A DNA stretch of 64,000 nucleotides from Pseudovibrio ascidiaceicola (GCF_900114245.1 NZ_FOSK01000002.1:329576-393575); one strand, 5' to 3'; shown: positions 48,478 through 57,942, counted from the first letter of the stretch. Notes: generated by a model from the sequence alone, not told the origin. Program-made: numbers and translations.

Positions 48478-49686
48478 ATGAAAATCCAACTCGGAAGTGG
48501 CAATGAGAACTATTCTACTTCTAGTTCTGAAGACCACCTTGTTTTAGCCGGTGCAGGCAATGACACGATCAGAACTGCCGCAGGCGATGACAAGGATGTT
48601 ATTAAAGATGCCTTGGGTAGTGATGTGGTGAAGTTTGGTGCCGGCATAACGATGGATAGCATCAGGATTACTGCCGGCGGACCTGACAACAAAGATCTGA
48701 AGATTTACCTTATTGATCAAGCAAACCCAGAGCAGCCTCTCGATGAGATTACAGATGCTCTGACAATCGAAAACGGTGTGGGCAATCAAATCTTGGCAGA
48801 CCAGTTTGTGTTTGCTGATGGTTCGACATTGCCAAAATTCGAAGTCCATGAAGATGGAAGTCTCAGATACTTTGGTACTGATGAAGACGACACTTTCGTC
48901 GGGTCTGATGCAGACGAAGAGATTTACGGAAGCGCTGGCGTCGATATCATCGATGGCAGTGGCGGTCGCAATGCCATCAGATACAACAACTCTGCTGAAG
49001 CGGTATCAGTCAATCTGGCGACCGGTGAGATATCCGGTGGCGATGCTGAAGGTGATCAGCTCACGAACATAAGTCAAGTTTTCGGCACAAGTTATGACGA
49101 TGTGATCATTGGAGATGACAACAACAACGGTCTTTTTGGCCTTGATGGAGATGACCACTTGGAAGGTGGTGGCGGTGATGACTGGCTAAATGCCTATGGC
49201 TCTGGTTCTGATTACCTTGATGGCGGCACCGGCAATGATACCGTGCGATATCGCTGGTCAGAGTCAGCTGTCACGGTAGATCTTACTGACCAGGCTAACA
49301 ATGCAGGTGATGCAGCTGGAGATACCTACGTCTCCATTGAAAACGTCATGGGAAGCGATGAGTATGGCGACATTATTGTTGGTGACGCTGGCAACAATAA
49401 TCTCTGGGGCTATGGTGGCGATGATACCCTCACAGGAGGAGACGGCGACGATACTTTCTTGTTTGAAAAGAATTTTGAACATGACATCATCACAGACTTC
49501 ACTGCTGGTGCCGGTTCTGAGGATGTGATCCAGTTCGCAGCTACATTCGATAGTGTTGCAGATGTTCTTGCTGCTGCGAGTGATGTTGGTGCGGATACTG
49601 TTATCTACGTAAATGATGATACTTCGATCACCCTTCAGAATGTTTCTGTAGCTGACCTTCATGCAGATGACTTTGCATTTGTCTAA
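48478..49686 (+). CDS. RTX calcium-binding repeat protein, RTX2
   Basis: The 402-residue acidic protein is a short version of RTX1. An N-terminal region with LKIYLIDQANPEQPLDEI aligns to the RTX1 N-terminus. A long shared block follows (DDWLNAYGSG, DYLDGG, VTVDLTDQANNAGDA, YVSIENVMGS), then a few nonapeptides, then a C-terminal secretion-type region with FTAGAGSEDVIQF ending in DDFAFV. The five internal modules of RTX1 are missing. Leader and terminator sequences are shared with RTX1, so the pair arose by gene duplication and is probably co-regulated and exported by the same type I system. Confidence 0.9.
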   Translation: MKIQLGSGNENYSTSSSEDHLVLAGAGNDTIRTAAGDDKDVIKDALGSDVVKFGAGITMDSIRITAGGPDNKDLKIYLIDQANPEQPLDEITDALTIENGVGNQILADQFVFADGSTLPKFEVHEDGSLRYFGTDEDDTFVGSDADEEIYGSAGVDIIDGSGGRNAIRYNNSAEAVSVNLATGEISGGDAEGDQLTNISQVFGTSYDDVIIGDDNNNGLFGLDGDDHLEGGGGDDWLNAYGSGSDYLDGGTGNDTVRYRWSESAVTVDLTDQANNAGDAAGDTYVSIENVMGSDEYGDIIVGDAGNNNLWGYGGDDTLTGGDGDDTFLFEKNFEHDIITDFTAGAGSEDVIQFAATFDSVADVLAAASDVGADTVIYVNDDTSITLQNVSVADLHADDFAFV

Positions 49687-49710
49687 GTGATTAGAAATTA
49701 GACAATTATG

Positions 49711-49742
49711 AAGCCTCGGCATTACTGTGCCGGGGCTTTTTT
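49711..49742 (+). terminator. Terminator after RTX2
   Basis: Stem AAGCCTCGGCA with TGTGCCGGGGCTT and six T. Paralogous to the RTX1 terminator at 48191-48222. Confidence 0.92.
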
Positions 49743-49895
49743 AGTAGTGCAAATCACGGGGGTTGCTTTGAGGGGTGGCGAATAGGTGACAGATGTTGCA
49801 GCACCCGTAATGTAGATAGGTATTCCCTTGCGTGCGGTGGGTTTCTTCAATAGCAATGCGCTGATTGTTAGAAAAGTTATTTTAAGGAACGCGAC

Positions 49896-50729
49896 GTGGG
49901 AAACGGACAGGATTTGGCGCAAACGCTGGGGGTACGCAGTGACCTCCTTGTGGAGCGGAGCGTTAGTGAGGTTGTGGTGCATCCAGACCGGATTGTTCTG
50001 CGCATACCGGATGAGCCTCATTACTGGGCTGGCAATATGGTGTTCTTTCGCGGCGATAAGGTCGATCCTGAACAGCAGATCGCGCAGTTTCGTAAGGACC
50101 TTCCAGAGGCGGCGCATACGATGTTTGGGTGGGATACGCCTGACATGAAGATCGGGCCAGAGCACGCCCCCTTCTCCAGGTTTGGATACGAGCTGGAACA
50201 GATCGATGTCCTGAGCCTGGCCCAACCTCTCAACCGTGCCCCTACGCCCGATGGGATCAACATACGCCCGATCGAGACCGAAGAGGACTGGAAGCAAGTC
50301 ATCGCGCTTCAGATCGATACTGCTGTTGAGCAAGGTTATGACCGCGATAGCTTCGGAATTTACGTGTCTAAACGTTTTGAGAGCCGTCGCAGACAGATTA
50401 AGGCAGGACTGGCGAACTGGTTTGGCGCCTTTGATGGGGATCTCTTGGTTGCTGATCTGGGTATCTATGCCGACGCAGCTGTTTCGCGTTTTCAGGAAGT
50501 TGAGACACGCCCCAGCCATCGTAAGCACGGCATATGCGCGGCACTCGTCACAGTTGGGGTAGATTGGGCTAAGGCGCAGGCACCTGAAACAATACCTGTT
50601 TTACAAGCTCACAGTGACGGTCCTGCAGGGCGGATCTATCGGCGTTGCGGCTTCGAGCATCGCGAAACTCTCGTTCTTGCAATCCTTCCGCCTCAAGGCA
50701 CCTTTGAGCGCCCGGCTGACACTGCATGA
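49896..50729 (+). CDS. GNAT-family N-acetyltransferase (two-domain)
   Basis: The 277-residue protein has a divergent N-terminal half and a C-terminal GNAT domain with VETRPSHRKHGICAALVTVGVDWA (acetyl-CoA loop) and AHSDGPAGRIYRRCGFEHRE. The GTG start at 49896 has AAGGA eight bases before it. The substrate is unknown. It converges on the tag gene, with a hairpin at 50763-50788 between them. Confidence 0.83.
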   Translation: MGNGQDLAQTLGVRSDLLVERSVSEVVVHPDRIVLRIPDEPHYWAGNMVFFRGDKVDPEQQIAQFRKDLPEAAHTMFGWDTPDMKIGPEHAPFSRFGYELEQIDVLSLAQPLNRAPTPDGINIRPIETEEDWKQVIALQIDTAVEQGYDRDSFGIYVSKRFESRRRQIKAGLANWFGAFDGDLLVADLGIYADAAVSRFQEVETRPSHRKHGICAALVTVGVDWAKAQAPETIPVLQAHSDGPAGRIYRRCGFEHRETLVLAILPPQGTFERPADTA

Positions 50730-50762
50730 TTGAGGCTTAACGGAATAGCTGCAACAGTAGTT

Positions 50763-50788
50763 TGAGGTGAGTGGTCCCCCTCACCTCA
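50763..50788. terminator. Hairpin between convergent GNAT and tag genes
   Basis: Perfect 9-bp arms TGAGGTGAG and CTCACCTCA around an eight-base loop; no strong T-run, so termination efficiency is uncertain. Confidence 0.6.
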
Positions 50789-50812
50789 TAAATCTCATCA
50801 CCAATACTCTTG

Positions 50813-51469
50813 CTAGGCCGTCACTGGACGCACGAGAGCCTCACGTTTGGCTTCAACGATGTCCCGGCAGCAGCAGCCCTCCAGGTGGTCATTGACCATG
50901 CCCATGGCTTGCATGAAGGCGTAGACGGTGGTTGGACCCACGAAAGACCAGCCGCGTTTTTTGAGATCTTTGGAGATGGCCGTGGAGATTTCGGTTTTAC
51001 CGAGCGTCTTGAGGTTGGCGTAGTCACAGACCTTGGGGCGTTGGTCCTCGGTTGGTTCCCACTTCCAGAAGTAGGCTGCAAGTGAACCAAATTCCTCACG
51101 CATTTCCAGTGCACGATTGGCGTTGTTGATGGTGGAAGTAATTTTGCCGCGGTGGCGGATGATGCCGGCATCCTGAACAAGGCGTTCAATGTCATTTTGT
51201 GTGAACTTTGCGACCTTCTCAAAGTCGAAACCTGCAAAACCGGCGCGGAAGTTCTCGCGTTTACGCAGAATAGTGATCCAAGACAGGCCGGACTGAAAAC
51301 CTTCGAGGCAGATTTTTTCAAAGAGGCGGATATCGTTAGTAACCGGATGCCCCCACTCGTTATCATGATAGGCCTGATAGAACGGGTCTCCGCCATGCCA
51401 CCAGCAACGGTCCTTGCCGTCTTCTCCGCGGATCAGTCCTTCAGCAATCGGTGTTGAATTCTGGTCCAT
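50813..51469 (-). CDS. tag: DNA-3-methyladenine glycosylase I
   Basis: The 218-residue base-excision enzyme removes 3-methyladenine from alkylated DNA. RCWWHGGDPFYQAYHDNEWGHPV gives the N-terminal zinc ligands (Cys, His), and MVNDHLEGCCC gives the C-terminal His and Cys ligands. The conserved LFEKICLEGFQSGLSWITILRKRENFR region is intact. The ATG at 51469 has AAGGG seven bases upstream; an in-frame ATG at 51484 is also possible. Confidence 0.95.
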   Translation of the reverse strand: MDQNSTPIAEGLIRGEDGKDRCWWHGGDPFYQAYHDNEWGHPVTNDIRLFEKICLEGFQSGLSWITILRKRENFRAGFAGFDFEKVAKFTQNDIERLVQDAGIIRHRGKITSTINNANRALEMREEFGSLAAYFWKWEPTEDQRPKVCDYANLKTLGKTEISTAISKDLKKRGWSFVGPTTVYAFMQAMGMVNDHLEGCCCRDIVEAKREALVRPVTA

Positions 51470-51624
51470 TGCCTTGCCCTTCATGGTCAATTGTCTCTGC
51501 GGGTTCTTGTTAGGCAATCATCAGTCACCCTCAATAACCCACTCAAAATGTTTATGTTATGTTCTCTTATAAAGCATTGGCTTGCCAAAATAGCAAGCCA
51601 TCTGCATGTCTCTTTTAGAAAAGA

Positions 51625-52374
51625 TCAATCGAACAAAGCGTCAATGTCATCCTGTGTCACGGTACCAGCTTCCACATCCAGAGCCGGGCCATGAAGCAGA
51701 GCAGAATCGTCGCCTTCTTTCTCAGAGGAAATGCGATCACTGATCTCCTTGAAGCTTTCAATACCGCCCCAAATCTCAATCATACGGATGATGCGCTCTT
51801 CAACAAATGACAAGGTGTTCACCACCTTGCTGATGCGCTGGCCGGTGAGATCCTGGAAGTTACAGGCTTCAAAGATCGACACCACCTGCTCATGAATGTC
51901 GGTTACAAGGCCTTCGTGCTCACTTGGAACCATTGGCATAACGGTTGCCGCACTCTGGTCGATGACCTCAGCTGCGGTCAGGATTTGCTCGGTCGCGCCT
52001 TCTGTTCCTGACACAATAGCACCAAGCTCCAATGTCACACGGCCACGCTCGTCATTATCAACGCTTGCCTTGCTGTGAAGAGCTGCAATTTCATTCTTGG
52101 TTTCAGCGATGGCTTGATAAATCGCATCCAGCTCGCCTTTGAGCTTTGCGGCTTCACCGATTTCCTCACGCAATTCTTCCGCGACGCGCCGGGACAGTTC
52201 TTGTGGGTCGGTCGAAGGAGATCCCACCAGCTCTTTCAGGCTGGCAATTTCTTCCATAACCTGCTGGTGACGCAACTCTTCACCATTGTCCTGAATCGGA
52301 GTGCTTACTTCGGTGCGTACGCTGCGCACTCCGAACTGAGCCTCTGCACGAAAGGTTTTTCTTACAACTGACAT
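51625..52374 (-). CDS. Second CheZ-like protein phosphatase
   Basis: The 249-residue helical protein has the CheZ catalytic stretch EACNFQDLTGQRISKV and a C-terminal DDIDALFD tail like that of CheZ. The N-terminal half is different from the product at 6086-6760, with a long coiled-coil stretch (about 40-110). It may act on another CheY-like regulator. The ATG at 52374 has GGGG six bases before it. It is not next to any chemotaxis gene here. Confidence 0.82.
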   Translation of the reverse strand: MSVVRKTFRAEAQFGVRSVRTEVSTPIQDNGEELRHQQVMEEIASLKELVGSPSTDPQELSRRVAEELREEIGEAAKLKGELDAIYQAIAETKNEIAALHSKASVDNDERGRVTLELGAIVSGTEGATEQILTAAEVIDQSAATVMPMVPSEHEGLVTDIHEQVVSIFEACNFQDLTGQRISKVVNTLSFVEERIIRMIEIWGGIESFKEISDRISSEKEGDDSALLHGPALDVEAGTVTQDDIDALFD

Positions 52375-52821
52375 CCCAACCCCGAACTCATGAAGCAAAT
52401 ACGCTTCCTATTAAAGGCCACACCGTCGCTACTCCTGTCCGGCGATGCGCCCTCTTTTGTTTTCCGCCATTCCTTCGCAAACTGGCACAGGCTTACGAAG
52501 ACAAGCTCTCAATTACAGATTTTAAACAGCAATCCCGGTCGCAAGACGCGCCCATGCACCCATATGTATGATGGGTACGATTCGCACTCCTGCACGCCGG
52601 TCACTACTCACTTACTTCTTAGAGTGTTAATTATTACCTTAGATTTATCAGCATTGATTTTTAAAGATAATTCCGCCGTTTGGCCGCATAGTTCAGTAAC
52701 AATTGGTTAACCTTAGTTTGAACTAGCATAAATTACATTGATAATTTTAACAGTTACTAGAGCTGCAACTCCTAGTTTTCCGAGGACATCGGGTCATTGG
52801 CAAGGTCCAGAGGAGTGTGGA
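52375..52821. other. Divergent intergenic region
   Basis: 447 bases between the divergent CheZ-like and L,D-transpeptidase genes. The right half is very AT-rich and probably carries promoters for both. No gene or RNA was recognised. Confidence 0.5.
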
Positions 52822-53532
52822 ATGTTTGGGGCATCGTCAAAGAGCAAATCAAACTGGCTTGTTACTTTATTCAGCGTGGGTGGCTTGGTCTGTGCGTTTG
52901 GTTCTGCTGCTCAGGCAGAATACAAGCCGCGAGCCACTGCGCCTCCGCTTGTCCTCAGCCCTGATCTTGCAAATCCATGGGTTGTGCAAATCCCACGGTC
53001 TCAAGCCAAGGCGGTTCAGAACCTCCGCGGCTCTAAAAAACAAGCGAGGCGATCACGGACAACATCAAAGCGGTATGATCGCCGTATTCCAAAACAGTTC
53101 TTGCCGACAACAGTCAGCTACAACACCTCCTATTCACCGGGATCTGTCGTGATCGATACGACATCACGATATCTTTACCTGGTGCAAAGCAACGGCAAAG
53201 CCCGCCGCTATGGCGTGGGTGTTGGCCGTCCTGGTTTTGAATGGGCTGGCGTCCACAAAGTTACCCTTAAGCGGGAGTGGCCAGACTGGCGGCCACCTGC
53301 AGAGATGCTGAAAAGACAACCAAGCCTGCCCCGTTACATGCCGGGTGGACCGCGTAACCCATTGGGCGCGAGGGCACTTTACCTTGGCTCCACACTCTAT
53401 CGTATTCATGGATCAAATGAGCCATGGACGATTGGCCAAGCTGTTTCTTCTGGTTGCATTCGTATGAGAAACGAAGATGTGGCGGAGCTGTATAATATGG
53501 TTCCAGTTGGCGCAAAGGTCTATGTGCGCTAG
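52822..53532 (+). CDS. L,D-transpeptidase (YkuD family)
   Basis: The 236-residue periplasmic enzyme has a signal peptide ending in AAQAE. A basic linker leads to the YkuD domain with VVIDTTSRYLYLVQ, an IHGSNEP segment and the catalytic SSGCIRM motif (His and Cys present). It forms 3-3 peptidoglycan cross-links or ties proteins to the wall. The ATG at 52822 has GAGGAG upstream and starts the signal peptide; the frame opens earlier at 52738. Confidence 0.93.
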   Translation: MFGASSKSKSNWLVTLFSVGGLVCAFGSAAQAEYKPRATAPPLVLSPDLANPWVVQIPRSQAKAVQNLRGSKKQARRSRTTSKRYDRRIPKQFLPTTVSYNTSYSPGSVVIDTTSRYLYLVQSNGKARRYGVGVGRPGFEWAGVHKVTLKREWPDWRPPAEMLKRQPSLPRYMPGGPRNPLGARALYLGSTLYRIHGSNEPWTIGQAVSSGCIRMRNEDVAELYNMVPVGAKVYVR

Positions 53533-53740
53533 GCATGCAGGTTTGTTGCAATCTTGGGTGCAGGAAACTATGATAAGACAACAACTTCAAGTTGCTTGCC
53601 GTACCCCAGCTCAAGGCAAAGCATCAAAAAATAAAGGTCTGTCTTTAAACAGACTTATTATGAGAATGTGCCGTTGCTGACCATCTGATTGAGGGACTTT
53701 TTCCCCCAGACCACATCTGTGTGTTTTGGGAGTGCCGCGT

Positions 53741-54511
53741 ATGTGTGCCAAGAAGAATGGACTAGTCATCAGCAAAGACGAAGTGGTTGCAACTCTTTCC
53801 AATATTTTGTCCAGCCCCAACTTCAGGCGAAGCCCGAAACTGACTGCTCTGCTGACGTTTCTCGTCGAGCGAAAACTCTCCAAACAGGAAGACGACCTCA
53901 AAGAGCAAATTATTGGGCAGAAGGTTTTCAACTTACCTGCAGGCTTTAATCCGCGTGAAAACCCAATTGTGCGGGTCAACATCTCGCGTTTGCGGTCTCT
54001 TCTGCGCGGATATAACGACGAACATCATGACGCCCATCATATGCAGATCCGATTGCCGGATATGGGTTATGTACCAACTTTTGTAAGTTTACAGCCAATT
54101 CCTGAGGGTACTGATGAAGTAAGTGCCGCGGAGCCCTCACAGCCCATAAGCGAGGAACGCTCGCCCATTGAATTGCTGGATGAGCCATTGAACTCTGATG
54201 ACATCACCCAGATCCGCGAGGTTTTGGAGGATTGCCTGAAAGACCAGGGACCATCACTCAATCGGTATACGCTTGCAGCCATCCTGCTTGGCTGTTTCGC
54301 CAGTATCCTGAGCCTCTTGCTGCTTGCGCACGAGACTGGTTTGGTTTTTGCGGGAGACTGGCATACCCAAGTCGTCGCGGCGACACCTACGACAATTGAC
54401 GAGGGTCAGCTCCCCCCCGAAATTGCAGAGGAACTACGACACATCGAAGGCGAACTTGGCGGGAAAGTCAGCTGCAAAATTCGCTCCGATGGGCATATTC
54501 ACGCTGAGTAG
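53741..54511 (+). CDS. Membrane-anchored protein with N-terminal winged-helix-like domain
   Basis: The 256-residue protein starts with a domain (about 8-105: SPNFRRSPKLTALLTFLVERKLS, LKEQIIGQKVFNLPAGFNPRENPIVRVNISRLRSLL) like those found in front of adenylate cyclases and TPR proteins in alphaproteobacteria, probably DNA-binding. A linker, one membrane helix (about 186-207) and a short periplasmic tail with a single Cys follow. The topology is that of a ToxR/CadC-like membrane sensor, though the output family differs. The ATG at 53741 has GGGAG nine bases upstream. Target unknown. Confidence 0.75.
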   Translation: MCAKKNGLVISKDEVVATLSNILSSPNFRRSPKLTALLTFLVERKLSKQEDDLKEQIIGQKVFNLPAGFNPRENPIVRVNISRLRSLLRGYNDEHHDAHHMQIRLPDMGYVPTFVSLQPIPEGTDEVSAAEPSQPISEERSPIELLDEPLNSDDITQIREVLEDCLKDQGPSLNRYTLAAILLGCFASILSLLLLAHETGLVFAGDWHTQVVAATPTTIDEGQLPPEIAEELRHIEGELGGKVSCKIRSDGHIHAE

Positions 54512-54864
54512 AGCGCTTACGACGTGAATGCCTCAACCAAAACATTTAATCTGCGTTTGGATGAGTTGCAATATGCCTGCATTTTAGAGGACTGTCTCAA
54601 TCATGCTTGCTAAGTATTCATCTCTTACATTGCCAGTGTACAGCCGCTCTATGAATAATCCAGGAAATCAAGGGAGAAGTTAAGCTCAATGAATTTTCCT
54701 CCTTAAAATCATTGCGTTAACATATTCAATTTCAGGAATTGCCTGAAGCTGCGAAAGGCACAAAATCAAGCTCATAAATGCATTGGGAATCAAATTTTTC
54801 ACCTTTGCATGTCCCCCACGACGCCGAGAGTATCGGTTCAATTTTTTAAGGCGGGAATTTTGAG
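54512..54864. other. Intergenic region
   Basis: 353 AT-rich bases with no gene seen; probably the promoter region of the following lipoprotein gene. Confidence 0.5.
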
Positions 54865-55365
54865 ATGAAGACTGTTTTCTTGATTACGTCATTTCTTTCG
54901 GTTGGATTATTCCTTTCAGGGTGCGCCAGTGTCACACGCGGTATGAGTGAAAAAGTCCAAATCTATGCTTCTCCAGAAGATGCAAAGATCTCAACGGACA
55001 TTGGAATGACCTGCAACTCCTCGCCTTGTACACTCAAGATTTCACGCAAAGAAAAGTTCAACGTCACCGTTTCCAAAAAAGGCTACAAAACGCAGAAAGT
55101 GCATGTCACCACTGAAGTTGCTGGAAGCGGTGCCGCAGCCATGGCGGGCAATGCTCTGATCGGAGGTGTGATTGGTGTAGGTGTGGACGCTTATACCGGT
55201 GCGATGCTCAATCACAAACCGAACCCAGTTCTAGTTGAGCTCAAGCCAATAAACCCAGCAAACCCAAATACACCGATCGGCGATCTCTCACATATTCGGA
55301 AGGAATACGCTGACAATGAGAAAGCTCATCAGGAGAACGTTATGCGGCGTGGCGGTGGTGTATGA
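54865..55365 (+). CDS. Predicted lipoprotein with PEGA-like region
   Basis: The 166-residue protein has a signal peptide with lipobox LFLSGC (Cys at residue 20). VQIYASPEDAKISTDIGMTC ... CTLKISRKEKFNVTVSKKGYKTQKVHV resembles PEGA-type surface domains. A glycine-rich hydrophobic stretch follows (AAAMAGNALIGGVIGVGVDAYTGAM), as in some envelope-stress lipoproteins. It is likely anchored in the envelope; function unknown. Confidence 0.82.
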   Translation: MKTVFLITSFLSVGLFLSGCASVTRGMSEKVQIYASPEDAKISTDIGMTCNSSPCTLKISRKEKFNVTVSKKGYKTQKVHVTTEVAGSGAAAMAGNALIGGVIGVGVDAYTGAMLNHKPNPVLVELKPINPANPNTPIGDLSHIRKEYADNEKAHQENVMRRGGGV

Positions 55366-55368
55366 CCG

Positions 55369-55404
55369 ACAAATACCTCTCAATCTTATTTGAGAGGTAT
55401 TTGT
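55369..55404. terminator. Strong hairpin between convergent lipoprotein and glcF genes
   Basis: A perfect 15-bp stem (55369-55383 with 55390-55404) and six-base loop. It lies three bases after the lipoprotein stop and 25 bases beyond the glcF stop. T-runs are short on both sides, but the A/T-rich stem ends suit bidirectional termination. Confidence 0.8.
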
Positions 55405-55428
55405 ATAAGGCAGCCTAAATCAGCGCGC

Positions 55429-56739
55429 CTACGCCTTACCCAGCAGCACTGGCTTTGGGCCACCATAGGCCCAGTCCAGCAGCTCGATGCTATGGATGAC
55501 CGGGATTTGGGTGCCGCTGGAGATTTGGGTGATGCAGCCAATGTTGCCAGTGGCGACAAGCTCCGGATGGGTGGCTTCCAGATTGCCGACTTTGCGGTCT
55601 CTCAGGGCAGTGGCGATTTTGGGCTGCATGATATTGTAGGTGCCAGCCGAACCGCAGCAGAGATGACTTTCCTGAGGTTCTCTGACAACAAAGCCAGCAT
55701 TTTGCAGCAGTTTTTTGGGTTGCCATGTGATCTTTTGGCCGTGCTGCATGGAACATGCAGAATGATAGGCGACGGTCAGGTCTTCATGCAGTTGCGTCTC
55801 ACCTAGATCCTGCTCAATCAGAAACTCAACGATGTCCTTGGACATCTCGGAGATCTTCTGAGCTTTTGCTGCGTATTGCGGATCCTCTCGCAGCATGAAG
55901 CCGTAGTCCTTGATGGTGGTGCCACAGCCAGATGCAGTGATAATGACGGCATCCAACCCTTCACCTTCCATCTCCCTCATCCACGCATCAATGTTGGCTT
56001 TGGCTTGTTCGTTGGAGGCTTCCTCCTTGCCCATGTGATGCACGAGTGCGCCGCAGCAGCCTTCCCCTTTTGGGAAGACAACTTCGTAACCGATGCGAGT
56101 AAGCAAGCGGGTTGCGGCATCATTGATGGACGGGGCAAGCACGCTTTGGGCGCAGCCTTTCAAAATGGCGACGCGGCCTTTTTGCTGCGTTTCTGGAGCC
56201 ACGCTCTCCTGCCCGATAAACTGGGAAGGCGTTGATGATTTGGTTGGTGCTAATGCTAACATAGCACCCAGTTTTGCAAGTGTTCCGCCACAGCTCTTCA
56301 TAAGGCCTGCGAGCGGGCGACCATAGAAAGCAGCGGCGATGGCAAGGCGGAAGCGGCCTGGCTCTGGCAAAACGGCCTGTAGCACAGCTCTGAGTATCCG
56401 GTCTTGCAACGGGCGCTTGTAGGTGCGCTCAATATGAATGCGGGCATGATCTACCAGATGCATGTAATTTACACCTGACGGACAGGTGGTCATGCAAGAC
56501 AAACATGACAGACAGCGGTCGATATGTTTGACGGTCTTGGCATCTGCGGGCCGGTCGTTTTCCAGCATCTCTTTGATGAGGTAGATGCGACCACGTGGGC
56601 TGTCCAGTTCATCTCCCAGTAGTGCGAATGTTGGGCAGGTTGCGGTACAAAACCCGCAGTGCACGCATTTGCGCAGGATCTGTTCGGATACTGCTGTGGC
56701 ACTGTCTTTGAGTTGTTCTGGCGTAAAGTTGGTTTGCAT
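55429..56739 (-). CDS. glcF: Glycolate oxidase iron-sulfur subunit GlcF
   Basis: The 436-residue protein has two 4Fe-4S motifs: CVHCGFCTATCP near residue 26 and CLSCLSCMTTCP near residue 76. Two Cys-rich CCG domains follow, with GEGCCGALVHHMG and HLCCGSAGTYNIMQP. It passes electrons from the GlcD/GlcE flavin subunits towards the respiratory chain. It starts three bases after the glcE stop and is the last gene of glcDEF. Confidence 0.95.
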   Translation of the reverse strand: MQTNFTPEQLKDSATAVSEQILRKCVHCGFCTATCPTFALLGDELDSPRGRIYLIKEMLENDRPADAKTVKHIDRCLSCLSCMTTCPSGVNYMHLVDHARIHIERTYKRPLQDRILRAVLQAVLPEPGRFRLAIAAAFYGRPLAGLMKSCGGTLAKLGAMLALAPTKSSTPSQFIGQESVAPETQQKGRVAILKGCAQSVLAPSINDAATRLLTRIGYEVVFPKGEGCCGALVHHMGKEEASNEQAKANIDAWMREMEGEGLDAVIITASGCGTTIKDYGFMLREDPQYAAKAQKISEMSKDIVEFLIEQDLGETQLHEDLTVAYHSACSMQHGQKITWQPKKLLQNAGFVVREPQESHLCCGSAGTYNIMQPKIATALRDRKVGNLEATHPELVATGNIGCITQISSGTQIPVIHSIELLDWAYGGPKPVLLGKA

Positions 56740-56742
56740 GAG

Positions 56743-57942
56743 CTAGATCCCCGCGTACATACGGCCCGGGTTAAGGATGCCGTGTGGATCAAACTGCGCT
56801 TTTAGACGTTTTGAAAGACCCATTAACGTCTCTATCTGCGGCTGGAAGACATCAACACTGGCACGGAGTTCAGCACTCCCTCTCAGGAGCATCGCGTGTC
56901 CACCTCCATTCTCGGTGATGATCCGGCGCAGAGGAACATCATGAGGCCCTTCACCTTCCATTTCTACCCAGACAAGACCACCAGCCCAATCCATCATCCA
57001 TTTGATTGCAAATCGCTTTTCCAACTCAGCAATCACTTGTTGCCCTGCAGTCGGGGAGACCGAGAGTTTCCATAGCGGCTTGTCACTTCCGGCAAACGGA
57101 ATGAGGTCGCGCAGATCACCCCATGTTTTGCGGGAGGCCTGCCCTTCAATGAGCTCCTGCGATGGAAAGCGTTTCAGGATGCTACGAAGCTTATCCAAAC
57201 GATAATCGATAGAAACGGGAATGCCTTCCAATCTGAGTAAGGTGATGGAATGTTCTAGTGAAAGCGGGCAGAAGCCTTTGGGCAGATAGCCTGCAGAAGA
57301 AACCTCTGCAGAAGACCCCATAGCTTCGGACATGGCACTGGAAGCTTCCTGAGGTGTCAGGCCCAGAAGCACGAAGGTGCATTCTTTCGCAGCGCGTGGG
57401 AGGACTTTGATGGAGAAACTTGTGGCAACAGCCAGAGTGCCCCATGAGGAACAGAAGCCGCGGGACAGATCGTAACCGGTCACGTTTTTCACCACGCGTC
57501 CACCTGCTTTGAAGATCTCGCCACGTCCAGAAACAGCTTCCAGACCAAGCACGTGGTCGCGCGCCGCACCGGCTTTGAGGCGACGTGGACCAGACAGGTT
57601 TGTTGCCAAAACACCGCCGATGGTGCCTGCCTGAGCTGCCACACCCAAAACAGCGCTGAGATCAGCCGGTTCAAAAGGAAGTTCCTGATTATGCTCCTTC
57701 AAGAGGGTCTGAACGTCCGTCAGCGGTGTGCCCGCTTTGACTGTGAGCACCAGCTCTGCCGGTTCATAGTCGATCACGCCAGTAATGCCGTCAATGCGCA
57801 GCGTATGCGCGGACTGTACTGCCCTGCCCCAGTTGCGTTTGGAGCCGCTGCCGATTACTTCCAGCGGAGTTCGCTCGGCGGCGGCCCATTTGACGACCGC
57901 CTCCAGCTCATCAGCTGTTGTTGGGTGGAAACCCTCTCCCAT
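56743..57942 (-). CDS. glcE: Glycolate oxidase FAD-binding subunit GlcE
   Basis: The 399-residue FAD_binding_4 protein has GSGSKRNWGR near the N-terminus, GIDYEPAEL-like VIDYEPAELVLTVKAGTPL, GTIGGVLATNLSGPRRLKAGAARDHVLG and VVKNVTGYDLSR, all typical of GlcE. The C-terminus (FDPHGILNPGRM) is conserved with GlcD. AGGACG lies before the ATG. It is 42 bases after glcD and three before glcF. Confidence 0.95.
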   Translation of the reverse strand: MGEGFHPTTADELEAVVKWAAAERTPLEVIGSGSKRNWGRAVQSAHTLRIDGITGVIDYEPAELVLTVKAGTPLTDVQTLLKEHNQELPFEPADLSAVLGVAAQAGTIGGVLATNLSGPRRLKAGAARDHVLGLEAVSGRGEIFKAGGRVVKNVTGYDLSRGFCSSWGTLAVATSFSIKVLPRAAKECTFVLLGLTPQEASSAMSEAMGSSAEVSSAGYLPKGFCPLSLEHSITLLRLEGIPVSIDYRLDKLRSILKRFPSQELIEGQASRKTWGDLRDLIPFAGSDKPLWKLSVSPTAGQQVIAELEKRFAIKWMMDWAGGLVWVEMEGEGPHDVPLRRIITENGGGHAMLLRGSAELRASVDVFQPQIETLMGLSKRLKAQFDPHGILNPGRMYAGI

